Shown piece after piece: positions 8,247-18,400 of a stretch of DNA of 29,744 nt (its first letter is position 1; each line of letters opens with the position of its first letter). This DNA comes from Purshia tridentata (lineage: Eukaryota; Streptophyta; Magnoliopsida; Rosales; Rosaceae). The translations under genes and the position numbers were made by a program. The stretch is from contig QANT01005959.1 in NCBI GenBank assembly GCA_003254885.1, positions 1-29,744 on the forward strand. Direction: 5' to 3'. The notes under the pieces were generated by a model that saw only the letters and a program-made list of their open reading frames with translations, was not told the origin of the DNA and searched no databases.

Positions 8247-10812
8247 ATGTGGGTAGTGGGAGTGTTTGTAGTTTCATTTCTTGTGATCTATTACACTCAA
8301 TGGTTTAACAAATGGAGGACCCCAAAAACCAAAGGCAATGGAGTCCTCCCTCCTGGTTCCATGGGTCTGCCATTCATTGGAGAGACCCTTGAGTTGCTCA
8401 TTCCTAGTCACTCCATGGACCTTCACCCATTCATCAAGAAGAGGATTCAGAGGTAACTAACTAACTATATATATAATTTGTATATCAATTTGTGTATGTA
8501 ATTTTGATCCTTTCATATTTTTGTGCAGATACGGACCCATATTTCGAACAAGTTTTGCAGGTCGACATGTAGTGGTATCAGCTGACCCTGAGGTGAACAA
8601 TTACATCTTTTCGCAAGAAGGAAGGTCAGTTGAAATGTGGTACTTGGACTCATTCAACAAGCTCCTTGCATTAGAGGGCGAAAATCGGATCAGTGGCCCT
8701 GGTCTCATTCACAAGTATGTCAGAGGCCGTCTTCGGAATCACTTGTCTCCTGAGGCCCTCAAGGAAAAGCTTCCTCAACTAGAAGCAACCATTGATCAAA
8801 CCCTAAGCCACTGGTCCACCAAGTCATCTGTTGAAATCAAACATGCTGCTTCTGCTGTAAATAATTCATTTCAACTCAATTCACCCATTTTTCTCTTTAA
8901 AGGGTTGATGCTATATATATATATATATACTTGTTTGTTCTTGAATTTACATGCATTAATTTCCTGCTGACCCATATATATATATATATATATATATATA
9001 TTGCATACAGATGGTTGTTGAATTCACTGCAAGGTTGCTGTGTGGTTATGAATCTGATAAAGCCCCAGTGGATATAAGTGACAAGTATGCCACACTCTTG
9101 AAAGGTCTTACCTCATTGCCCTTGAATATCCCTGGTACTGCATTCCACAAATGTTTAAAGGTACTATCAACTCCTCAAATATTAATTGCTCACTAAATGA
9201 ATTGATCAGCAATGTCTCATTGATTCTGATTGATGCAGGATCAAGAGAAAGTGATTACGATGATGAAGAACATGGTGAAGGAGAGACGCGCTGCTGCAGT
9301 ACCTGAGTCGACAATTCAGGAAGAAGATTTTCTTGATCAAGTGATGAATGACATAGGCTCTGAGAAGTTCTTAACGGAGGACTTCATTGTGCATCTGCTG
9401 TATGGGGTGTTATTTGCTAGCTTTGAGTCAATTTCAGCAGCAATGTCAGTAGGTTTCAAGTTACTAGCTGAGCATCCAGCAGTATTGGAGGAACTAGCTG
9501 TATGTAACTCAACATTACTTTTTCAACAAGCAATCTCTCATACCTTATTGTCAAACTGTGAATCTTAACCGCACATATTCACTAAAAGTGTCAACATAAT
9601 CACTCATCCAGATTCATAAATGTTCTCTTATCAGACTGTGAATCTCGACCATACACATTCAATGAAGAGTCGATCTAATCCAGATTCAAAGCCTGACAAC
9701 AAAACATTTTCGTATTATCGTATATACATATATATGGTATTGATATACATGTAACAGTGATCATCATCTATTGTTTTTTCAGGTTGAACATGAGGCAATT
9801 CTGAAAAACAGAGCTGAACCAGATTCCTCACTCACATGGGAGGAATACAAGTCAATGACTTTCACTCATTATGTGAGTGGTACAATCTCATTTCATCATA
9901 TATATTCTTAACTACTTTCTAATTAAATTCTAGTTTGGTCTTGTAAACTTTTATGCTTAATTTCTTGGCATCATATACAGGTAGTCAGTGAAACTCTTAG
10001 ATTAACAAGTAATCCTCCGGGATTGCTGCGAAAAGCTGTGAAAGATATCGAAATAAGGGGTATGCTTGCACTTAATTAATTAATTAAAACTAGACTTTTA
10101 TGTTTATCTACTTAATTACAAAATGTTATTTCAAGAATTAAGTTTCATTAATTATCCATATATTATATATATTCTAGGATATACAATTCCAGCTGATTGG
10201 ACCATCATGGTTGTTACCTCTGCTCTTCATCTCGACCCTGTAAAATACAAAGATCCACTTGCTTTTAATCCATGGCGTTGGAAGGTCTGTGAATTCATAT
10301 TATATTTGCTTAATTACAATTAATTTCACACTAATCAAAACCAATCGATCTCGATCCTTGAAAACTGATATATATTTTATTTTCTCTCTTATATTTGAAT
10401 GGAAACTAGGAGTTTGACTCATATACTATAGCTAAGAATTTCACACCTTTTGGTGGAGGATCAAGACAATGTGCCGGGGCAGACTACACAAAAGTGGTCT
10501 TTGCTACTTTTCTCCACGTCTTAGTCTCCAAATACAGGTTCGTATTAATTCCCTCTAATTATAATCTAGAGAGTTCGAATATTCACTACAAGTGTTTGAA
10601 CGCTCACTTCACATCTTGCATTTATTTCTAATTTTTCGTTTCATATTAAAGAATTCTTGCCAGTTATTTGTTTTGTATTGGAGAATTCTTGCCAGTTATT
10701 TATATTGAATTGTGTTGTTGATAGGTGGACAAAACTAAAGGATGGAGGCATTGCTCGACGCCCACTTATTGGATTTGGAGATGGCATCCACATTAAATTC
10801 TCAAAAAAGTGA
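8247..10812 (+). CDS. Cytochrome P450, CYP87-like
   Basis: Nine exons: 8247-8452, 8529-8856, 9011-9160, 9239-9499, 9783-9872, 9981-10059, 10178-10284, 10410-10537, 10725-10812. They join in frame to 478 residues, the usual length for the family. An N-terminal membrane anchor (WVVGVFVVSFLVIYY) is followed by the proline hinge LPPGSMGLPFIGETLEL. The K-helix ExxR is ETLR in VVSETLRLTSNPPGLLRKA, the PERF region is FNPWRW as in the CYP85 clan, and the heme loop is FTPFGGGSRQCAGA with the ligand Cys. The I-helix oxygen-activation site reads FASFES (residues 287-292), where P450s usually have A/G-G-x-D/E-T; see findings. CYP87 enzymes sit on the ER and oxidise triterpenoids or sterols (CYP87D in Maesa and Siraitia, CYP87A in cardenolide plants), but the substrate here cannot be told from sequence. 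There is no triterpene cyclase or other partner gene nearby. CYP87 is my best family call; a related CYP85-clan family is the alternative. Confidence 0.9.
8912..9001. repeat. Two AT microsatellites in P450 intron 2
   Basis: Alternating TA runs lie at 8912-8929 and 8974-9001, the second ending ten bases before the exon 3 acceptor. They probably vary in length between individuals. Confidence 0.9.
9553..9706 (+). repeat. Dispersed repeat, two tandem copies in P450 intron 4
   Basis: Copy A (9553-9632) begins AACTGTGAATCTTAACC and copy B (9633-9706) begins AGACTGTGAATCTCGACC. Both continue with CACATATTCA or ACACATTCA and then TCCAGATTCA. Copy B also matches 5633-5705 in the RPL21 gene. A weaker trace, ATTCACTACAAGTGTTTGAA, lies in intron 8 near 10580. 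Confidence 0.6.
10650..10701 (+). repeat. 20-bp direct repeat in P450 intron 8
   Basis: AGAATTCTTGCCAGTTATTT occurs at 10650-10669 and again at 10682-10701, giving a 32-base period. It sits about 25 bases before the last exon. Confidence 0.9.
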
Positions 10813-12388
10813 AATTAAAAAGTTACATGTACCTAACAATTATCATAGAACAATAATGAAGTGGGTTACAAACAATTATGTGAGCTGGTAAGCCTGGTAT
10901 GTACTCCTGCATAGTGATGGGTCATCATCACATGGAGTAAATAAGAACAGCCTGGTTTGGTTGATGATGGTTACACAATTCCATATATAACTCCTCCTAT
11001 TATATGCTTTATAGTCCCAAGATTCTTGAAGATTGTTAGACACGTGTTATTATGTCATTGGCTAGTATTTCCTTTTATGCATAATGAATGAATTGAAAAT
11101 GAATGAAGCATTTCTGTTTTACATTTTTGCATTATCTTAGAAAGCACTTACTTGTTGTGTACATGTGATTTACCATTTATAATTCAGAACCCAATTAAAC
11201 GCACCACTACCCCATACCAAGCCTTAAAAGAGACACTCGCAATTGTATTATAGTTTCAGTAGGCCTTCAACTATGAACCGTGTGAGCACATATCTCAATG
11301 TCGGACCAAGCTTCTACTCATTTGCTTATCTATTTTCTTTTCATGCTTTTAATTTTAGCTATGCTTCCTTTCACATCTTTCTCTTTCTTTCTCTCTGTAC
11401 TTCTATTTGATGGCTAAGATTAATACATGGTAGGGAGATGGATAAGCAAATGGATAGGAAATCCTTGTCTCTCAATAACATACACGGCATAACTTGTAGC
11501 ATCCCTAAGTTTGGAAATGCCAGAATGTCTAGAGACTCCAACGTGAAGCCCTTATCAACAGTACAAACGGCACCCTACCCTTTGGAAGGCCTCCTCATGA
11601 GGATTAGACATAGCCTGAGTACTGGAATCCTCAAAGTGTATGGATGAAAATCCTATGTCAAGAGGAAGGATAGGGTAGGGTCAAAAGGATAACCTCTTTT
11701 GGACCCTCCAAAAAATGCTTATTATGTGTAATTTCGCCCAATAATATATGTATAGCCCACCCATTAAATATGATATAGCCCAAGTTTTTTAGTTTTCTAT
11801 CTTGTTTAATTTTTTCAAATCTTGAACTCCTTGAAATTAATATTGCACCTAAAATTAAACACAGTTAGTTTAAAAAAGAAGAGAAAGCGACACATTTAAT
11901 AAAAAATAAAGAAATGACACACTGTGTTCTAATTCTTAAACCCAGTAAAACCTTAAACCTCAAAACCCAATCTATTGTCCTCAAATAGAAGCCTTAAACA
12001 AAAAAAAGAAAAAAAAAAAGCAAGACCACCATGAATAAAATACATAGCATCTTTTGTACGGAAAACTAGTAGAAAACAAAGAGCACAAGATCACCATAAA
12101 TTTTTAAAACTTGGCGTCTTCCCGATTCGAATCGTAGACCTTCAATGAGTTAGATTGATTTGATAACCAACTACACCACTACACCGTTTGTTAATGAAGA
12201 TCACAACTTTTGTTTATAATCCATAAAAAGGCGCGTAGTTTTTTAGGTTGGTGATCTTTACTATTTCACTATTTCTCTGCAATTGTATTGTATTGTTATG
12301 CTTCCAAGTTCAAAGGGTACACGAAAGGCATTCAGAAATGGCGCCCTTCCATTTAAATTAGCCCACACGCACACACACCCATAGACAC
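10813..12388. other. P450 3' UTR and intergenic region to MAD1
   Basis: The P450 3' UTR probably ends near 11080-11130, where AATGAATGAA and AATGAATGAAG motifs precede a T-rich stretch. The rest has no gene I can support. A 69-codon frame starting with an ATG at 11438 and ending at 11647 is open and less AT-rich than its flanks, but I recognise no domain and see no conserved motif. GGGTCAAAAGG and CCTCTTTTGGACCC at about 11678-11706 form an imperfect hairpin. A possible SINE lies at 12112-12187. Confidence 0.45.
12112..12187 (-). mobile_element. tRNA-like SINE fragment
   Basis: Read on the minus strand, 12185-12161 gives GGTGTAGTGGTGTAGTTGG then TTATCA, close to a tRNA 5' region with A box, and 12140-12124 gives GGTCTACGATTCGAATC, close to a tRNA T-arm B box. 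The spacing fits a Pol III promoter, but the acceptor stem and anticodon arm do not pair, so this is a tRNA-derived repeat and not a working tRNA gene. Confidence 0.4.
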
Positions 12389-12445
12389 AGAGAGAGAGAG
12401 AGAGAGAGAGAGGAGGTTAGGTTAGCGGTTGATTGAAGGTTGAAG
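12337..12445 (+). promoter_or_regulatory. MAD1 proximal promoter and 5' leader with CA and GA repeats
   Basis: AATGGCGCC at 12338-12346 is one mismatch away from an E2F-type site (TTTGGCGC), which would suit a cell-cycle gene but is weak evidence. It is followed by a CA run (12365-12378) and a GA run (12389-12412), a pattern common in leaders of TATA-less plant genes. No TATA box is visible in the last 100 bases. Confidence 0.3.
12365..12412. repeat. CA and GA microsatellites upstream of MAD1
   Basis: CACACGCACACACAC at 12365-12378 and twelve AG units at 12389-12412, ending 33 bases before the start codon. Confidence 0.9.
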
Positions 12446-15400
12446 ATGATAGTGAGGACTCCCCCAGCGAAGAAGCAACGGTCGGCTGAGAAGGAGAGCC
12501 CGGCGGCAGCACGTGGCCCTCTCGTCATCTACGAGGACCCTCCTCCTTCTTCCGTTCCACCCACCGACTCTTCCGACCACATGCTCTGCACCTACCAATG
12601 CCGCCAAATGGTTCGCTCTCTCTCTCTTCTCTTTCTCTCTTGTTTATTTATTTCATTCTAAAGATATAATCGATTGATAAAGTGGGTGATGGATTTTACA
12701 TCTACTGGCACTGAAACTGAATCCTTTTTCACCATCAAATGTTGGGTCAGATAACGTGAATAATCATATAATTTATTAACTGAATTTTTCATTGTGGACT
12801 TCATTCCATTCTGGCAGCTAACTCTGATATATGGGGAAAATCTTATTTAGATAGGCTTATTTGGAGTTTCTTGCATCTAGTTTTATCGTTATATTTGATA
12901 TGTTAAGCTCATTCGCGCTGCAAATTGTTTACCCCCTTTGAATTCTGCTTGCTATCACCCAAACCTTTGACTTTGTCTGGACTTTTCATACGAGTTTTAG
13001 AGGCCAGTGTTCCTTATCTAACGCGGATTTTGCATGATAATCAGTGTTTTGTTTCTTTTGTTTATTGACCTTAATACATACTGTATGTATATATATATAT
13101 ATATTTTTTTTTGTTGTAAATTTATGGTTAAGATGAACCTTTTCCTCCCCATTTATCACAGGTAAAAGCAGATTTTATAGATGCCTTGAGCACTGCGGAG
13201 CAGCAAGTTCAGGATTATCAATCTAGATTCGAGGCATTGAATGAGAACTTTTGCAAAGTTGGTGGGTTGTTGGAATAAGATGGTTCCAATATATTGCTTA
13301 ACATCAATTTTTTTCCTCTTCTTTAATTTTCCCAAAGTTTCTGTCTTATGGTTCTCACAGTTGAATGTTGTATTTCTGTTTATTACATGCACATATTTTT
13401 TTTCTGTGTTTTCTTGCAGGCTGAATTGCAATTTTTTCATTCCAAATGTTAGTGTTGCACATATATTCTAAAAAATATATCTTTACTTGATTGGATCATC
13501 TACGGATATAAATGGTGATATAGTAACCATTTAGAGATATTTTAATCAAAGAATGACAAAGTTAAATGAATTTTTATTTTTCTCATACAGAGCAGTATAT
13601 ATGTTTTTATTTTATTTTTTATTTATGTAAAATACACCTAGATAACTTGAGTTTTCTTATGTGGTGGGTTTAGGTTAGCAGAGCTGCAAATTAAACATTT
13701 GGTGCTTAGGGTTTTGCTGTTTTGGTTGCAGAGAAAGAAGTTCAGGTTTTGTTGAACAACTTAGGTTTTGAAAGAATAATGAAAGGTAAATAGGGATGGT
13801 TTTAAAAGAAACTGGTTCTAGGTATTTTTGGACAGCATAAATACTCTGGGATATGAAACTATGTGGCAAGTCTATTTAAAGGATAAAGTTTGTGGGAAAT
13901 ACTTGGGATCTTAGGATTTTAATTGGGTAGGGATCTTAGGATTTTAATTGGGTAGAAATGGGAAAGGATTAGAACCGCAAAGAGTGAAGAATGTGCAGCT
14001 TCAGTATCAAAAGAAGTTGCGGAGGAAGAACTTCAAGGTTGGTAGAGCACCTTAGGATTTGAAATAAAGTGAAAGATAAATAGGCATGGTTTAAAAAGAA
14101 AATGGTTCTAGGAATTTCTGGACAATACTTTGGGATTTGAAACTATGTTGGAGGGCTATTTTAGGGCCAAAGTTCGTGGAAAACACTTGGGATTTTAGGA
14201 TTTTAATTGGGTAAGAAAAGTAAAAGGATTAGAACTGCAGAGAGTGAAGTAACCACAACCAAATTTATTTGAAAGAAAATGAAAGGAAAATAGGCATGGT
14301 TTAAAAAGAAACTGGTTCTAGAATTTCTGGACAATATTTTGGGATTTGAAACTATGTTGGAGGGTTGTTTTAGGGCTAAAGTTTGTGGAAAACACTTGGG
14401 ATCTTAGGATTTTAATTGGGTAAGAAAAGGAAAAGGATTAGAACTGCAAAGAGTGAAGAAGTCACAACCAAATTTTTTTAGGAACAATGGAAAATCAACA
14501 AAATATTATCCTGGTATCTGAGTGGGAGATCTTAGGTCCGAATCCCTATGACTACAACCTCTACATTTCTGTTAGTGGCAAACCAACAAAATCTTTTCAC
14601 TTCCGTTGTTAAGAGTCTTGTTTCTTTTGAGTAGAATGCATATATACACTTTTGAACCTTTTATTTTCTTGCTGGGACTAGAATAGTGAATATGGTACCT
14701 GGTTAACAATCATGTATGACTAACTTAAGAGTCAAGAAAAATTCTGGACTCTTCCAAATTACTAGAACACCTTAGACCGAAACTCAATTTCTGATTTAAT
14801 CCTAGGCTCCTAGTAACTTGTACTTAAAACCATATGAGACAGGTCTTCACTCTGTGTTGTTAAGTGGGCCCCTAATAAATTATTACCTACATTGCAAAAC
14901 TTGAGAATCATAAAAAATACTACAGAAAGATATTTTCTTTCTTGTTCGTGTCACTGCTCTTTCATGTCATCTTGTGAAATTATTTCATAACTCTGGTAAA
15001 ATAAATTTTTTCTTTTCTTTTAAATCAAAGTTATTAATATTACACTTGGTTGTCATTTTCATTTTGACAACCTAACCATTTCAAATTTTCTTTAGATTAT
15101 CTATTTTAAGTTTGTGGCCCCTAATTAGGCATATGCGCTGCAGAATCTGATAAGAAGAAATTTCTGGACCAATTTTTATATACGGAACAAGAACTTGCTG
15201 CTGCAAAGGGACGTGAACAGGCTCTGCAGGAGCAACTTTTAAAGGAGGTGCATGATTCTCAGGAAAGATTGAATAAACAAATGAAATCATTCACCGAACT
15301 TGAGGTACATGTTTAAACCTATCAATCGAAGATGAGCTGACTTCATTTACAACTCTCTCTCTCTCTCTCCCCCTTATGCGGTTGGTGGTTGATTAATCAT

Positions 15401-18400
15401 ATCATAAGTAAAGCCTCAAAGTTTGACATTAATTTTTCTTATCTAATCATTTAATTTGAGAAATAGGCTTCTATTGTGCTATCTTTTCTTTAATAATTGT
15501 AACTGTAGAATATTTTATTTGGCTAGTTTACAGTGTGTATTTACAGTACACACACCCAATTCAGTTTAAGCCTACAATCTCAGCCTTCATCCATACCTAC
15601 AGGACATGGAGGTGCCATTAAGTCCAAAGGCAATTTCCTGTGGTTTGCTTTTAGTCATAGCATAAGTGGAATCTCCAAATCAAGTAGTTAATCTTTTCAT
15701 TTTATATTTTGTGGGCTAACTGGAAAAGTATATTTTGTGATTGAAATGTGTTGGTTGTCATCTATTTTTCCTAGAAAGAATGACTGATCTGTTTTCTCTT
15801 TTTCCTTTTTTCTTCTTTATTTCCATTTGAAATTTGAAACTGTGTCCCTATCCTACTCTTCATATCACATTTCAAATTTCAGGTAAAGCTAAAAAATGAA
15901 ATGAACATTCGCATAAAAGCTGAGTCTTCAGCAGCTTCGGCCGAGGAGAAAGTAAGTGTTTTGGAGGGAAAACTAAGCCATCTTTCTGACAGCATAGAGA
16001 GGGAGAAAAAGCGTCTCCATAATGATCTTGCTCATCTGAACAGAGAATCCAAGCTTTCTGTTGGTAGAATAACTGCAGATGTGAGTGATGATTTTTTAGA
16101 ATTAAATTTGATGGTCTCTCAGTGAACATCTACTGTTGTTTAACTTTACCATTCTCTTTTTTTTAGCTTGAACGAATGGAATGTAGAGCTCATAATGCTG
16201 AGAAAGAATCGGAGCTATTGAAAGAGCAGCTGGATGATCTTAAGAAGCAACTTAATGAGGTATGGATCTCTTATTTGTCTTTGGCTCTTAGATACCACTT
16301 GATATGTTTGGTAGAAAATGTTTGTTTTATTTACGTAATGTCCTTTCCCGTAACAATTCCAACAATGTTACATTTTCCTTTTTCATATATTTTTTTATTG
16401 AATTGGGCTTTTGATAGTTTGTTCTAAGTGTCACAGTAACAAGGTGAAAGGTTTTCTGCTTGGAATTTATATTAAATTGTCTTCTTGTTTAATATTAGGA
16501 ATTCATATAAGTGTTATGCTTGATAATTATTGTGATTAACTGTCTTATGGTACCATGATTTGATTAAAAATGCTGCATCATCCTTTTTCTCTATCTTTTT
16601 TTGGTTTCCCAGTGTTTGCAACAAAAGAGTGAAGTAGAGAAGAAATTATCAAGTTTCACTTTTCCAGAAGTTAATTCTACAGAGAATAATATCTTGGTCA
16701 AACATCTGCAAGATGAGCTTAGAAACTATGTAAGTTTACATCCTTGATATTTTATTTCGAATGAATAACATTGCGTAAAGTTACCTACCATTTTGCCTGA
16801 TTTGTAGGCTTTAATAAATGTTTATATTACAGTTTGGATTACTTTGTCAATGCATAGTGTGATAAAAAAAATATATGGATTACTTTGTCAATGCATGATT
16901 GTTTTTGGAATGTAATTTGGCTTATGGAGTAGATTACTATGCATGTCGGTGGTAGTTTAAGTTTTGCCTCAATCAGCTTTTCATATTCTTAGCATAGATT
17001 TTGGAGGATTGAGGAAGATGAAGAAGGGTAAAAGTTTATTGTTTGGAGTTAAGGAAATAGTAACATCTTGGGGGAATGTTTGTATTTTCTGTCATTATGA
17101 GCTTTGGATTTATCTACTTTGAAAGAATTTTCAGGAGCTCTCTTTTCAGGGATTGGTTAGTGATTGGCAGAGTGTTGTGTATGAATGATTTTCTTATTTC
17201 CTAGTGTGTTGTATCTCTTACTCTAATATTTTTCTGCTAACTTAGAATGGACTACACATCCTCCTTTTATTACTTTTTACGTTTCCTCTATTTCCAATAA
17301 ATTTTGTTTCTTGAATTTTAATATAACTTAAAGAAATATTGCTGTTGTCTCTTTTCTCCTTATATTTCCCCTATAAAATCTTCATTCATAATTGTAACTT
17401 AGAAAACTTTTTATTGTTTTATTTAACAAGTTGAAAATATTGTGCAATTGAATGTTTAAATATTTCAAATTGAGTTGCAAAGAGTTAAATTTTTGTAATA
17501 GGATTCCCAGCCTTTCAAGACTCTGCTCTTGGAGAGGTAAACAATAATTTTGTTTGTCCAAGTGATAATAACAATTGATATAGAATTGGGCAAGAGGGGG
17601 ACTGTTTGCTCTGAATCAAAACTGATGTAGCACAGTGTAGTATGTGTCTTGAGCTGCTTTGAGATTGAAATAAATGCCTCATAATAACAGATTATGTTAT
17701 GTTCTACTGATTGTTATGTTGTATCAAGGATTCTTTCCTCTTATGATTATCTCATTATTTGTTGATTTTCTGTGACTTTTTACTAGGAAGCTGAAGTGAG
17801 GGAAGCAAGAAAGCTAAAGTCTTCTCATGAAAGTGTTGAGTTATTGAAAGAGAAATTGTTGGAAGAAAAGGGCCGTAGAGAGAGGGCAGAGTCAGAGTTA
17901 TCCAAATTACAGGAATTCCAACTAGGTATGAAGAAGTTGGAAGATGAATTGACATCTTGGAAGCTGATGATTGAAGACATTCCAGGCGTGTCGTGTGCCG
18001 GGGATATACCTGTTAAATTGGCAGCCTTACAAAAGTATGTTTATAGCTTCATGTCAGTATTTGAGCAAGCTTTCCTGGATCAGAGTTTGAAGAATAAATA
18101 ATTTCATAAATCATAGACTTAAACAATGCAGGGCTGCTTGTTTTCTCTTCTTTTTAAAGGCGGGGGCAGCTGATAAAAAAAAAAAGGCAGGGCAGTCACT
18201 GTCCGAAAGGGTGTGACTACTTTATTTGGTGATTAAAACAGAATAGTACATTGATAATATCATAATATCATTTTTCTTTTGATCGGAGAACCTGATCATC
18301 CTTTGCACAGCTTATTAGTCCATTTTGTCATTTACTCTTATCTGAGATCTGAATATCCCTTAAAAAAATGAATGAATTAAAAATAAACTTAAACCTTGTC

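Noticed and set aside
12112..12187. A working tRNA gene
   Set aside because: The acceptor and anticodon arms do not pair; only the promoter boxes resemble a tRNA.
13421..13448. Possible extra MAD1 exon (A-E-L-Q-F-F-H-S-K)
   Set aside because: It has a good acceptor, but no donor that joins exon 3 without a stop, and the residues do not match MAD1 proteins.
13735..14475. A CRISPR-like array
   Set aside because: The units are long, diverged and without short regular spacers, and the genome is a plant's.
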